A stretch of 64,000 nucleotides of DNA from an uncultured Ruminococcus sp. (GCA_902798755.1 CADBYC010000003.1:1-64000); one strand, 5' to 3'; positions 1 to 8,844 are shown, counted from the stretch's first letter. Numbers and translations: made by a program. The notes: a model not told the origin generated them from the letters alone.

Positions 1-68
1 ACCGAGTTCTTCGGCTTATTTGCTATGCCTTGATTTTTGTCAACCAAAACAATCTCATCTTTTTTCAT
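1..68 (-). CDS. Possible 5' end of a gene leaving the window on the left
   Basis: An ATG at 68 opens a reading frame on the minus strand that stays open to the window edge (first residues MKKDEIVLVDKNQ). An in-frame stop lies just upstream, so the frame begins here. No clear Shine-Dalgarno precedes the ATG. A terminator hairpin at 110-143 separates it from the genes to the right. With only about 22 codons visible no function can be assigned, and it could be a chance frame. Confidence 0.3.
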   Translation of the reverse strand, partial: MKKDEIVLVDKNQGIANKPKNS

Positions 69-109
69 TTTAGGGCTTGACTTTTATTTGCAAGACTCCT
101 ATAAAATAA

Positions 110-143
110 ATTCGGCAGCTCCTACCATGGGAAGCTGCCGAAT
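110..143. terminator. Perfect 11-bp stem-loop terminator
   Basis: ATTCGGCAGCT at 110-120 pairs with AGCTGCCGAAT at 133-143 around a 12-base loop. An A-rich tract lies on its left (T-rich on the minus strand). It would end minus-strand transcription coming from the 113-residue gene at 376-717. The short frame overlapping it at 99-287 is rejected as a gene. Confidence 0.7.
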
Positions 144-375
144 CGTATTATAGCAGATATATGTATCTTTTTCTATTGTATAGATGAATACGCAGAATCT
201 TCTTTGCAATTCTGTTAAACATTCTTGTACTAATGAAAACGCAATCATATCCAATGAAACTTTTCTAACCAGCAAATCCACTTCCACATCAGATGTGGAA
301 GTGCCAAATCGATACTGTAAAACACAACTTTTCCGGAATAGCTCTAAAGCGAAATGACACGAGCCTATTTTACGT

Positions 376-717
376 TTATTCTGCTAAGTTTTTGCAATAC
401 GTTTGAATCCACTGGCTTGTAGATTCCCGAAGCTCCTCGCTGAAATCCTGCAAATCTTCTAATGAAATGACATGTTCGATTATCAAGCCGGTCAGAATGT
501 TTTTCAGTTTTGAGCCGCTTTCCTCATTGACACGAACGCCAAAGCTCTGTCTGTCCGCGCGAATACGCTTGTCGAGCGACCAGAATTTTTCGGACGCCGC
601 TTTATCGCTGCTGAGCAGTTCGGCATATTCCTTGATCAGCCGCTCCATATACGCTTCCTGCCATTCGGGCAGCTTCTCACGAAACACTTTCCAGTCTTTT
701 TCCTCTGACTGATACAT
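376..717 (-). CDS. Small hypothetical protein (113 aa)
   Basis: The 113-residue protein is charged and predicted to be largely helical, with tryptophans near both ends. It has no membrane segment or signal peptide. The start has a strong ribosome site (AGGAGG about 8 bases upstream, near 724-729). It resembles in style the short cytosolic proteins that travel with serine-recombinase elements in Clostridia, some of which carry the misleading label multidrug transporter; that comparison is from memory. It lies 230 bp beyond the recombinase stop and so may be cargo at one end of the mobile element. Function unknown. Confidence 0.7.
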   Translation of the reverse strand: MYQSEEKDWKVFREKLPEWQEAYMERLIKEYAELLSSDKAASEKFWSLDKRIRADRQSFGVRVNEESGSKLKNILTGLIIEHVISLEDLQDFSEELRESTSQWIQTYCKNLAE

Positions 718-945
718 TAATAACTCCTCCTATCTTTTGTTTCGCTATTATTATACATCAATATTCGCTAAAAATCGACTAATATCATACATTTAACCTA
801 TTTTGTATGACGCGTTTCCGATTATAGTTTTAGATATATACACGCCATCTTCTAAAAAATTCAAATCTACGAGTTGTTAGTACAAATCAGAGTATACTTT
901 CAATGATTGTCGGCAAATATAAAAGCTCCTAACCGGTATGATAAT

Positions 946-2589
946 TCAAGCGGATCGTTTCTCTGATCGCTTCTGCATTCCAGCAAATGCGTCGCAGAAG
1001 TTGAAAGCGATGTCCAGTGTGCCGTCCTTGTGTGCTGCGATCCTGTCGATCAGCTCGGTGAGAATGGGGCGGGTAAGGCTCTTGATATTGCCGTGCTTTT
1101 TGAAATGCTCAATAAAGTCGTTGGTTGCGACGTTATCATCCTCCGATTGACCGAGAGACGCTTTGAGCTTTTGGATACTTTGGGTCAAGTCCCTCTGCGC
1201 CTGCTCGTACTTCTCCTTCATGATCCGATACTGGTCGGTATTGATGACGCCGTCCTTTAGATCGGGATAGAGATCCGCCATGCGCCGGAGAACTTTCTCC
1301 AATTCCTGCTCCTGCTTTTCGAGCTGTTTTTTCAGTCCTTCGTCCGAGACCTTTACCTGATTCTCTTTCATCTGACGAAGTACCTCGTCAGCGTTCACCG
1401 CGGCGTCCACCATCTGTTGGAGGCAGTAAAGCACGCAGTAGTACAGCCGCTCGTAGCGAATGGTATGCGCGTTGCATGCGGTCTTGCACTTACAATGTGA
1501 GGAACAGCGATAGTAAACATAGGTTTTGTCGGGATTATGATTCGTCTTTTTGATCAGCGCGTGTCCGCAGTCGGCGCATTTGAGAAGCCCCGCAAAAAGG
1601 TCGATACTGCCGCTTTGTACAGCGCCCTTGACGCCCGTTTGCAGCATTTTCTGAACACGGTCAAAATCAGCCTTGTCGATGATCGGATCATGCGTACCCT
1701 CTACCCGTATCCACTCGTCGGGTACACAGCTTCGGATCGCTTTGCTCTTGTAATTGATCTTTTGGTTTTTGCCCTGCACCATCGTACCGACGTACATCTC
1801 GTCATGCAGGATACGGCGCACGGTCTTGTCGCACCACAGACTTGAATCGCCGACGGTGCGGGCTTTGAAATTCAGTCCCTGCATACGCTTATATGTCGAG
1901 GGATTCGGGATCCCGTTCCCGTTCAACCTACGCACGATACCGCGGATACCGACGCCGCTCAGGTAAAGGCTGTAGATCATCCGCACGATCTCGGCGGAGG
2001 GCTCGTCGATCACCAGCTTGTGGTGGTCGGTCGGGTCTTTTTTATAGCCGTATTTGGCAAACGAGCCGATAAACTCACCTTTCCTGCGCTCCATGTTCAA
2101 CGTTGAACGGATCGACTCTGAGTTTGCGGCTACATAGTATTCGTTCATCAATCCCCTGAAACCAACATTGAGGAAGTCGCTTGCGATGCTTTGACTTTTT
2201 CCCGAATCGATCAGGTCATTCACAGCGATAAAGCGAACCTGTAACTTCGGAAAGATCTCGCCGATATATCTGCCGCTCTCAGAAGCGTTTCTGCCGAATC
2301 TTGAGCTGTCCTTGACGATCACACAGGTGACCTTCCCCGCGTAGATATCCGCCATCATACGAAGGAAAGAGGGGCGTTCAAAATTGGCGCCCGAATAACC
2401 GTCGTCAACATAGTAATCGACGGGTTCGATATCAGGCTGAGCGGCAATATAGTTGTCGAGGATCCGCTTTTGGTTGACGACCGAATCAGACTCCGGCTTG
2501 TCGCCGTCCTCGCGGGACAGGCGAATATAAAGAGCAGCCTTGTAGGTGCGTAACACCTGCGGAGGCCTCTCGTAAGTATCATATCTCAT
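946..2589 (-). CDS. Large serine recombinase (resolvase/integrase family)
   Basis: About 547 residues, the usual size of large serine integrases. The N-terminal resolvase domain carries the nucleophile context YIRLSRED, and VKDSSRFGRNASES follows the expected fold. A recombinase domain follows, then a zinc beta-ribbon (CADCG, later CSSHCKCKTAC) and a C-terminal coiled coil. I chose the start at 2589 because AGGAGG (2596-2601) lies 6 bases upstream; a longer frame reaches 2685 but has no ribosome site. Such enzymes catalyse attP x attB integration and, with a partner, excision. It is the terminal gene of the 0.9-4.8 kb element, so an attachment site is expected nearby. None was identified by eye. 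Confidence 0.93.
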   Translation of the reverse strand: MRYDTYERPPQVLRTYKAALYIRLSREDGDKPESDSVVNQKRILDNYIAAQPDIEPVDYYVDDGYSGANFERPSFLRMMADIYAGKVTCVIVKDSSRFGRNASESGRYIGEIFPKLQVRFIAVNDLIDSGKSQSIASDFLNVGFRGLMNEYYVAANSESIRSTLNMERRKGEFIGSFAKYGYKKDPTDHHKLVIDEPSAEIVRMIYSLYLSGVGIRGIVRRLNGNGIPNPSTYKRMQGLNFKARTVGDSSLWCDKTVRRILHDEMYVGTMVQGKNQKINYKSKAIRSCVPDEWIRVEGTHDPIIDKADFDRVQKMLQTGVKGAVQSGSIDLFAGLLKCADCGHALIKKTNHNPDKTYVYYRCSSHCKCKTACNAHTIRYERLYYCVLYCLQQMVDAAVNADEVLRQMKENQVKVSDEGLKKQLEKQEQELEKVLRRMADLYPDLKDGVINTDQYRIMKEKYEQAQRDLTQSIQKLKASLGQSEDDNVATNDFIEHFKKHGNIKSLTRPILTELIDRIAAHKDGTLDIAFNFCDAFAGMQKRSEKRSA

Positions 2590-2721
2590 GGTATACCTCC
2601 TGAATATTTCATTAAGGGGAAGGAGCGTTTCCATACCCCAGCTTAGCAGTAGTATACCATCTTGAATCCGATCCAAGTATACCACACTTCAGCATCAATA
2701 GCAAATGGAAAATCTTTCAAA

Positions 2722-2931
2722 TCATGAACTCAGCATCGTTTGAAAGGCGTTCGCGAGGCGCGTGTTAAGATCCCCGCTGTCGTTGAAGCTGAGTCGAACG
2801 GTCGTATCTCCAACCGACATGGTACGAGGGTTCAAAACAGTTGATACGTCTTTATCATGACGTTCGTTGTTCTCCTGATTTGGAAGCGAAACATTAACGA
2901 ATGCTTGCCAATTATTCACATTGTCATTCAT
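2722..2931 (-). CDS. Small element-associated protein, possibly TnpW-like
   Basis: About 69 residues. The C-terminal half (MSVGDTTVRLSFNDSGDLNTR) has the look of short beta-alpha proteins such as TnpW found beside transposon recombinases; this is weak inference. I prefer the start at 2931 because AGGTGA lies about 6 bases upstream. An ATG at 2991 would overlap the end of the gene to its right but lacks a ribosome site. It lies between the winged-helix protein and the recombinase on the same strand, consistent with one transcription unit. Confidence 0.6.
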   Translation of the reverse strand: MNDNVNNWQAFVNVSLPNQENNERHDKDVSTVLNPRTMSVGDTTVRLSFNDSGDLNTRLANAFQTMLSS

Positions 2932-2983
2932 CTGATCACCTGCTTTAGAGTATTCGATAATAGTGTTGGCTGAATATGCCGTC

Positions 2984-4102
2984 TTAGTCATCAAAGAGCG
3001 AAATCGTGAGCACTTTGACCGGATAGCCCTCCGTGACCTTCTGCAGCACGGAAAGATCCCTGTACCTGCACAAGATATAGCTCAAGCGACTTGTTTTCCC
3101 TGCGTTAAGAACAAAGTATTTTAATTTAACCGCATTCACATTCCCCGCGCAGATCAAGACAGGATCATCATCTATGAAACCTGTGCCGAAGAGAAAGCGT
3201 GTCCTGTGGTTAGCGTCCTTATCCGAAGTATCGATCCTGTACCGCTCGATCAATCTCCGCTCTGTATCGGTATGGTCGATATACAGATCGGTCAGATGAC
3301 TCAGGAAGCTGTCGTCGCTCTGCAGGATATAGAAGTTTTTATACCCGGCAGTATTGACGCTCTTTTTATCATAGCTGTTGCTCTCGATGATTTGGGTAAA
3401 AAGATGGATTGCCGCAATGTCATAAAAACATATCATGATCGCCGTGGTGAGAGGAACGGAAAAATACCGCTGCACATATTCGGGGATCCATTGTTCATGC
3501 TTACCAAAGACCGGCATCGAATAATCGGTCATGTAAACCGAAACGATCTTCCCTCTCCCAATCAAAAAACCAAGCAGCTTACTTCCCTTAAACGGTGTAG
3601 CCTCTATCCCGATCATACGCTTGAATTCTAATGCTGTATAGAAGTATATCTTGTCCCCGTTCACATCGACATCCTGAATCGAAGGTTTTGCATAAACCTG
3701 ATAAGTTATTCCCACACGATCAAACAGTGCATACAGATAAGAAAAGTTCCTTTTCCTTCTTCTTCGCTTTGCAGTGTAATGGCGATCGGTTTCTTCTTCC
3801 ACACAGGGACGGTATTTCAAATAATTGATCTTCGTTTTTGTAAGATTCTTGCCCTTCAGCGTTAATTGGTAACCTGCCATCCCATCTTGACTGACACGCT
3901 TGATGAGCCCGAGCCGGAGAAGATCTGATATCAGTTTCCTATAGTAATCGTACGAAAGATTCATCTCAACGAATAAATCATTAGGAAGTTCAGAAGCATG
4001 AAATAAAATGTTGAGTAAACCATCGCGGCGGGATCTGTACTTGCCCTCACTCATATCTACTTTGAACTTGGTATTTCCTGCGTTCTTTGAAACAAATGTC
4101 AT
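2984..4102 (-). CDS. Mobile-element protein with N-terminal winged helix (372 aa)
   Basis: Residues about 20-90 look like a winged helix-turn-helix (GLLNILFHASELPNDLF, then ISDLLRLGLIKRVS). A basic linker (AKRRRRKR) follows, then an alpha/beta C-terminal domain with no motif I can name. Such an architecture suits a replication-relaxation or replication-initiation type DNA-binding protein of an integrative element. The ribosome site AAAGGAGC precedes the ATG. It is the first of three co-oriented genes ending in the recombinase. Function not established. Confidence 0.75.
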   Translation of the reverse strand: MTFVSKNAGNTKFKVDMSEGKYRSRRDGLLNILFHASELPNDLFVEMNLSYDYYRKLISDLLRLGLIKRVSQDGMAGYQLTLKGKNLTKTKINYLKYRPCVEEETDRHYTAKRRRRKRNFSYLYALFDRVGITYQVYAKPSIQDVDVNGDKIYFYTALEFKRMIGIEATPFKGSKLLGFLIGRGKIVSVYMTDYSMPVFGKHEQWIPEYVQRYFSVPLTTAIMICFYDIAAIHLFTQIIESNSYDKKSVNTAGYKNFYILQSDDSFLSHLTDLYIDHTDTERRLIERYRIDTSDKDANHRTRFLFGTGFIDDDPVLICAGNVNAVKLKYFVLNAGKTSRLSYILCRYRDLSVLQKVTEGYPVKVLTISLFDD

Positions 4103-4297
4103 GTCGGTTGCTCCTTTCGTATTTTGTTTCTTGTGGCAAACCGGTTTAATGTTTTTATGTATTGTACCTTAAAAGGTGCCGCAAAATCACCGGACCTGCC
4201 TGTTATCAGGCCGCATCATCAGCGGATTTTGCCTTTCATCACAGCACTCACAAACAAAAAGCCTGAATATCCTCTGTTTGTGACAGCTTCGCTGCAT

Positions 4298-4771
4298 CTA
4301 TTTGTGACACGTTGACTTGATAAATGCTAACAACTCAACATCGTGATCGCTGTCAATGACAAAGATTTCTGTTATAGCTTTTTCCGAAACCTTTGAGTAG
4401 TACATCGTATTGCATACCTCGGGTCGATCATCACGTATTAATCTGCCGTTTAAAGAATTGATGATCACCGCGCTGTCCAAATTATCATTATCGATAGTGA
4501 CGCTCCCGTTTTGATAATGCGACAAGAAAATGACTGTCGCGTGAGCAAAAGGCATGATATGATGCCCTCTGCAAAACTGACTGACAGCGTCCCTGACGGA
4601 TTCGGTAATAATATCGTTGCGCTCAGCTTTTCTTTTACGTTTGTTGGGTAGTAAAAACGGCAGGGTGATCCTGTAAACAGGGAAGTCAAATTCCTTTGAC
4701 CTCTCAACTGAGATACCGAGCGAATCCAGGCAGAACTCGAAAACTTTGCGGGACTTCGGGACCAAAGGCAT
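4298..4771 (-). CDS. Small protein with a weak RusA-like motif (157 aa)
   Basis: Toward the C-terminus the segment IDNDNLDSAVIINSLNGRL followed by IRDD recalls the acidic motif of RusA-like Holliday-junction nucleases (DxDN...DaLnG...DD) and related element-borne families. The match is by eye only. The ATG at 4771 has only a weak ribosome site. A second frame, starting around 4845 (MHFLRKMEAGGYMNEIMEIRQQ), runs into the same codons one base out of phase, so a frameshift near 4775 that has removed the true N-terminus is possible. It sits at the far end of the recombinase element, 190 bp below the terminator of the structured RNA. Confidence 0.55.
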   Translation of the reverse strand: MPLVPKSRKVFEFCLDSLGISVERSKEFDFPVYRITLPFLLPNKRKRKAERNDIITESVRDAVSQFCRGHHIMPFAHATVIFLSHYQNGSVTIDNDNLDSAVIINSLNGRLIRDDRPEVCNTMYYSKVSEKAITEIFVIDSDHDVELLAFIKSTCHK

Positions 4772-4963
4772 AGCCTGACCTGCTGCCGTATTTCCATGAT
4801 CTCGTTCATGTAACCACCCGCTTCCATCTTTCTCAAAAAGTGCAATTTACTCCATTGTACCTTTTGGGAATAGAGGGGTGATTATTGAGCGGTTACGCAG
4901 ATTTGATCCTGCAGGCATGCCAATAATCTATTTATTTGTAAAAACTGCGTAACATAAAATGCG

Positions 4964-5284
4964 CAAAAAAACGCGAAGGTTGAAACCGTCGCGTTTTTAG
5001 AGTCGTATTAACTGCCTAGGCAGTAAAAAGCCGATGGGCGCACTTTCCCCTTGTTGCAAGGTTACTTTTTTTGTACGTCCATCGCTGTAAAACGATGTTG
5101 CCTTTGTTATGCCTTAATTCAATAAGGACCAAAGGTAAAATTTAAATAAATATAGAATAATAGGATTACGTGTGAACTCAGGTCGGATCACACTCATAGC
5201 TTTCATTCGCGCCTCGGAATGAAAGGTCTAAAGCGTCATTGATACTGTTCTCGGCTTTAGCTGTTTTATAATATAGAGTATAAC
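4964..5284 (-). ncRNA. Unidentified highly structured RNA, about 320 nt, own promoter and terminator
   Basis: No protein frame is credible here, yet the minus strand has a textbook promoter (TTGACA at 5319-5314, 17 bp, TAAAAT at 5296-5291). It ends in a strong hairpin with a run of seven T (stem around 4967-4996). Between them are consecutive perfect stems. CTAAAGC/GCTTTAG pairs 5228-5234 with 5254-5260. A 9-bp stem pairs 5200-5208 with 5217-5225. GTGTGA/TCACAC pairs 5170-5175 with 5188-5193. CCTTTG/CAAAGG encloses a smaller stem near 5105-5142. CATCG/CGATG, CCTTG/CAAGG and a CGATGG/CCATCG long-range pairing follow to 5030. I find no tmRNA, RNase P, SRP or 6S hallmarks, so the family is unknown. 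Confidence 0.65.
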
Positions 5285-5288
5285 ATCT

Positions 5289-5320
5289 TTATTTTATATT
5301 CCATTTCTTCTATTGTCAAG
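5289..5320 (-). promoter_or_regulatory. Sigma-70 type promoter of the structured RNA
   Basis: Minus-strand TTGACA (5319-5314), 17-bp spacer, TAAAAT (5296-5291). Transcription would start near 5284. No Shine-Dalgarno/ATG pair lies downstream before the terminator. Confidence 0.7.
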
Positions 5321-5334
5321 AAAAAGATATAATG

Positions 5335-5556
5335 ATGGCACGGTTTTTGAATGAGTAAACAAATTGTGAACAAATTCATATTGGGTCGTTATTTTGACTG
5401 CGTGAGTTCGATACGCGCCAAAATAATATTCTAATTTCGAATAATAAATAATTTGCGACTACGTTCTTATATTCTAAATTCGAATTATTTTTGAAACTAT
5501 CATGTTTTATTAAGAGGCTGTTCATAAACTATTAACTCATTCAAAAAACGTGATAG
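5335..5556. mobile_element. MITE-like element with about 35-bp terminal inverted repeats
   Basis: The left arm (5338-5372, containing TTTTTGAATGAGT) reappears inverted at the right (5518-5553). The outer right end, GAGGCTGTTCATAAACT, is typical of transposase-recognised IS termini. The 150-bp core has no gene. It holds a hairpin (TTATTTTG 5389-5396 with CAAAATAA 5419-5426) and two near-copies of an AATTCGAATT-centred palindrome (about 5428-5450 and 5469-5489). The element lies directly upstream of the RNA promoter. Confidence 0.55.
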
Positions 5557-5772
5557 CTTCACTAACGAGCGTATCTACATTATTTGAAAACAACAAGCTG
5601 CTTCAGATCTTATTCTCTATTTTTTTGGGGGATGTATCGCAAGGGTGGCGGTCATCTTTCAGATACTTTGTTTTATTTCGATTATACACATCGTCGTTTG
5701 GCGGTTTCTTCTGAACCGTTTTTGGCGATTTTTGCTGAGCCCGATTTGGTCGTTTCTACCGGGCGCTAACAC

Positions 5773-5882
5773 TGTTCAATCACGCCGACGCCTATGCGCA
5801 CTTTATGCGACGAAAGTGCGCAATTTCGCCGACGCCACTGCTCAATTCGCGCGGCTGCGGTGCTCAATTTCGGGCGACATAT
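5773..5882. repeat. Five degenerate 22-bp tandem repeats
   Basis: Units begin at 5773, 5795, 5817, 5839 and 5861, each starting TGYKCA and followed by a CG-rich stretch (for example TGCGCAATTTCGCCGACGCC). The period is exactly 22 bp, which is not a multiple of three, so it is not a protein repeat. The tract is much richer in G+C than its surroundings. Frames crossing it at 5584-5905 are therefore not called as genes. Confidence 0.6.
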
Positions 5883-5932
5883 TCAGTTGTTTGTACCGCT
5901 CTTAGGAGCGGCACTGTCTAAAGACATTAATT

Positions 5933-5975
5933 AAAGCCATATTCCGACTTGAGCCGAATCATGGCTTTTTCTGTC
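5933..5975. terminator. Bidirectional terminator hairpin
   Basis: AAAGCCAT and ATGGCTTT bracket an interrupted second stem (ATTC..GAAT) and are followed by T-rich sequence on both sides. It lies just past the stop of the minus-strand gene 6005-6874. Confidence 0.6.
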
Positions 5976-6004
5976 AATATATGATTTTGTAGTTTATTAT
6001 ATAC

Positions 6005-6874
6005 TTATGTATCAATAATGATTTTCGATAAAGATGAATCATTGCTATCAATCCAGTGACTGCCGACCTTAACCACTATGAATGTGTTCTCCTTAATGTC
6101 TTTATTTCCCCAGCTGAAATATATTCGATAATCGCTGTCTCCGCGAATCAATTTAAAGTGCGGATGACAAGGGATGGTGTGTTCTGTCTGTGAATCAATC
6201 TTAACTGCTAACACTTTCTTTTTATACTTTTGTGTTTCATTTCCACCCTTACCGGTACAGCTAATCCCCGACAAAACAGCTTGCATCGACGGTAATGCTT
6301 CGCTGATTTCCTTAGCATGGTATACTATTCTATCGTTGTTCAATACCGTTAAACACTGTAACGTCTGAGATAAAAGATTGGCATAGTCGGGTTCAGAAGC
6401 GTTATGGAAAGCCATATGATTATTTCCAAAGGAGTCCTCTGTGAATAACAGATTAGGAAAACACCTGTTTTTCCAGTCAAACAAATCGGAAAAGGTTTTC
6501 AACTCATAAGCACTGTCCTGATAATACTTCAGCAATTCTTCCTTGTTGTGAATCGCTGCTTCTTCCTCACCGAGATCAAGCTTATCTATCCTGATGAAAC
6601 AATTGTGGTAATCTTCAGTATTGATTGACCCTATTTCTGTGTCAACAATTGAACACTTGCCAATAATCTGAGCAAGCAGCTTTAGAGCACTGTTTTGTTC
6701 CTTATCGTAAATTGTCTCTCCACCACTATCAGGTTCAAAGAAACAGTACGGTATCAAAAAGATATCAGAATTACTTTCTATTTTTGATATTAATTCTTTT
6801 AATTTTACAGCTGAATCATAATCAATATTACAATATGCTTTAATCGGCAAAAGATAAAAAACTACCGTCTGCAT
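6005..6874 (-). CDS. Hypothetical protein (289 aa), isolated in the defence region
   Basis: A soluble 289-residue protein with no signal peptide or membrane segment. I recognise no catalytic motif. The N-terminal third alternates short beta strands and helices. The C-terminal 70 residues (HPHFKLIRGDSDYRIYFSWG, then TFIVVKVGSHW) look like a small beta-rich module resembling the RelE/YoeB-type strand pattern, which is inference only. It is monocistronic, with terminators on both sides. Its AT-rich composition and location beside Wadjet suggest acquired accessory DNA. Confidence 0.7.
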   Translation of the reverse strand: MQTVVFYLLPIKAYCNIDYDSAVKLKELISKIESNSDIFLIPYCFFEPDSGGETIYDKEQNSALKLLAQIIGKCSIVDTEIGSINTEDYHNCFIRIDKLDLGEEEAAIHNKEELLKYYQDSAYELKTFSDLFDWKNRCFPNLLFTEDSFGNNHMAFHNASEPDYANLLSQTLQCLTVLNNDRIVYHAKEISEALPSMQAVLSGISCTGKGGNETQKYKKKVLAVKIDSQTEHTIPCHPHFKLIRGDSDYRIYFSWGNKDIKENTFIVVKVGSHWIDSNDSSLSKIIIDT

Positions 6875-7239
6875 TTATTCTTTACTACCTCAAATAAATC
6901 TTTTTCGCTTTGATCAAAAAAGCCTTTTGGCCATACAGTAAGAATTCCTTTCAAGATCATAACAAAAAAATTCAAAAAAACAGCTATTTAACCACAAACC
7001 GCCGTGAAGCAATCCACGGCGGTCATTTTTGTTCTATCGGTTCTTCTTTGTCTGTATAGCTATCGTTAAAACTCGGTTGCTTTTCTTAACTTTTGTCAAA
7101 TACTCGTTCTGTTGTCCACAGATCAAGGGATCACGAAGAAATTTAACAGTAAAATAATCAACGATGTCGCTTACGCTTCGAACCAATCACTTCGATTTTC
7201 ACTTTAAATTTATCATATACACGAATACAAATACTATGT
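6875..7239. other. Intergenic stretch with one terminator
   Basis: 365 bp without a credible gene. An ACCGCCGTG/CACGGCGGT hairpin at 6998-7023 terminates the minus-strand gene at 7240. The same stem sequence, with one change, follows the gene at 59107. Nothing else stands out. Confidence 0.6.
6998..7023 (-). terminator. Terminator of the nucleotidyltransferase gene
   Basis: Perfect 9-bp stem ACCGCCGTG/CACGGCGGT with an 8-base loop. Confidence 0.6.
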
Positions 7240-8439
7240 CTAATCACTATTTCGTCTGATATAGTCTTTTTCGGAATAGTCGAAATCCTTTACTTTTTGA
7301 TATTCATGAAGCACATCGTTTCGCCTTACGAACACCGCTCTCAGGAATCGGTATATGTGAAGAAAAGGAATCAAAATCTTATGCTTATAAAAAAATGGAT
7401 AATTCTTTCTCATGGTTTCCGGAGTCATGAACAGCCTGTCCTTCAGATATTGTTTCTTCGCCTTTTTGCTGTCATCTCCTGATAACTTTGTCGCGATATG
7501 ATTGTTCAAGGCATGTTCGGACGTACCGAAGGTTCCCGATGAGATATAGTATATCAGTTCTTCCTTTTCGGTATCGCCGAGCGAAACACCTGAAAAAGTC
7601 GCTTTCGAAAGCGCTTTCGTTTTTTCTTCAAATTCGCTGATTTTCAGTTTATCTGCTTCACGGCGAATATACTCCCAATCAAGCTTATCATTCCACCGCT
7701 GCAAATAAACATAAATATCCAGGAGCGAACGCAAGCCGGTACCGCCTAAGATATAGTGCTTATACTCATGCGCGATCATATAAAGATAGAAATCTTCGGG
7801 CGTAAAGCGATATTCATAATCGCCCTTGTCATCGGGCAACAACCTGCTCTTGATATCCTTGTAGTACGAATGAAACAGCTCCGATTCTCTTTCATCAAAG
7901 AGATTGCGGTGCATTTCAAACGAAACGGGAGCCTTGACGTAGGTATCATCGACCCTTTCATCATAGACAGTACATTGAAAGCCGAGAGCCTCCATGATCC
8001 GCTTTATATCGTCCATACGATCGGCATCGCACAGGATATCATTATCTGACATCTCACGCAAGCCAAAGGCGGGATAATATTCCTTCAAAATGATCCCCTT
8101 GAGCGACATATGCCAGATTTTTTCTTTATTCAGCTGAGCATAAATGCGGCCTCTTTCAATATCAAACAGAGCGATTCTTCTGATCGTTTTTTTCTTCGCC
8201 TGTTCAAATACTTCGGGAAGCTCGATCGCCTTTTCCAAGGCAGAAGCCGCCAAAGCGGTCACAGAATGAAGCTGAGCCCAACGGTATATTAGTTCTAACT
8301 GCATGCTGTTGACGCGCTCGCTATCAGGTTTTATTTGATTGACCGCGCAAGCCAAAAGATAAATCAAGTCATCGATTTCTTTTGTATACTTCATGCTTTT
8401 ATCTATAACATGCGGATTTTTAACAGCTTCTTCGCTCAA
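7240..8439 (-). CDS. Nucleotidyltransferase-family protein (NTase_5-like)
   Basis: About 399 residues. The pattern MSLKGIILKEYYP...LREMSDNDILCD matches the LKG..L..YYP....R..gDiDll signature of the uncharacterised nucleotidyltransferase family (Pfam NTase_5). The acidic pair DND holds the metal ligands. The start is taken as TTG 8439 because GGGAGG lies 5 bases upstream; the first in-frame ATG is 15 codons later. Two diverged paralogues lie at 55977-57212 and 57772-58923. Substrate unknown; members often occur in polysaccharide or peptide modification loci. Confidence 0.8.
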   Translation of the reverse strand: MSEEAVKNPHVIDKSMKYTKEIDDLIYLLACAVNQIKPDSERVNSMQLELIYRWAQLHSVTALAASALEKAIELPEVFEQAKKKTIRRIALFDIERGRIYAQLNKEKIWHMSLKGIILKEYYPAFGLREMSDNDILCDADRMDDIKRIMEALGFQCTVYDERVDDTYVKAPVSFEMHRNLFDERESELFHSYYKDIKSRLLPDDKGDYEYRFTPEDFYLYMIAHEYKHYILGGTGLRSLLDIYVYLQRWNDKLDWEYIRREADKLKISEFEEKTKALSKATFSGVSLGDTEKEELIYYISSGTFGTSEHALNNHIATKLSGDDSKKAKKQYLKDRLFMTPETMRKNYPFFYKHKILIPFLHIYRFLRAVFVRRNDVLHEYQKVKDFDYSEKDYIRRNSD

Positions 8440-8597
8440 GTTATCCTCCCGATTGAATTCTCTCTATCTGTTCATCCTATAAATTTATGCCGTTTAACAA
8501 GTGTTTGACTCGTTGCAATTTACAGCACATTTGCATGCTTATTATATTATTTTATCATATCGGTGTCAATCCAATAGAAGATAAAAGAAACCTCATC

Positions 8598-8786
8598 TCA
8601 ATATTCCCGATAAAACTCCTCCGCTTCTTCTATCGTATGATTCGAAAACATGCAGTCAAGCATTTTGAGAAGCTCCGCGATTTGTTCCTCGGTATAACTC
8701 AGCGCCTGACATGCTTTGATCGCGTAGCCTTTACAGGCGGCGTTTGACCATCTGTTTTCTCCAAATAATAAATCCTCCGTGCGCAA
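8598..8786 (-). CDS. Small acidic hypothetical protein (62 aa)
   Basis: The 62-residue helical protein (ACKGYAIKACQALSYTEEQI) starts at TTG 8786, 7 bases after a GAGGTG ribosome site. It is co-oriented with and 58 bp downstream of jetD, so it may be co-transcribed with Wadjet. It also resembles stand-alone housekeeping-type small ORFs of Clostridia. Function unknown. Confidence 0.55.
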   Translation of the reverse strand: MRTEDLLFGENRWSNAACKGYAIKACQALSYTEEQIAELLKMLDCMFSNHTIEEAEEFYREY

Positions 8787-8844
8787 CTTTCATCACCTCA
8801 GGATGATTGTAACGCGGCGGAGGATTATATTCTGTCATGTTATG

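Noticed and set aside
99-287. 62-codon minus-strand frame
   Set aside because: Crosses the perfect terminator at 110-143 and lacks a ribosome site.
4277-4309. Two TTTGTGACA direct repeats upstream of the winged-helix gene as replication iterons
   Set aside because: Only two clear copies, one of which is the last codons of the adjacent gene; not enough for an origin.
4964-5284. CRISPR or tracrRNA-like locus because of the ACTGCCTAGGCAGT palindrome and repeated stems
   Set aside because: No repeat-spacer array and no cas gene anywhere in the window.
5389-5426. tRNA-like 3' end (GAGTTCGATACGCGCCA) that could be an att site in a tRNA gene
   Set aside because: No acceptor, D or anticodon arm can be folded; better explained as a hairpin inside the MITE.
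5584-5905. Two overlapping plus-strand frames that might be a small membrane protein
   Set aside because: They cross the 22-bp tandem repeat and have no ribosome site or recognisable domain.
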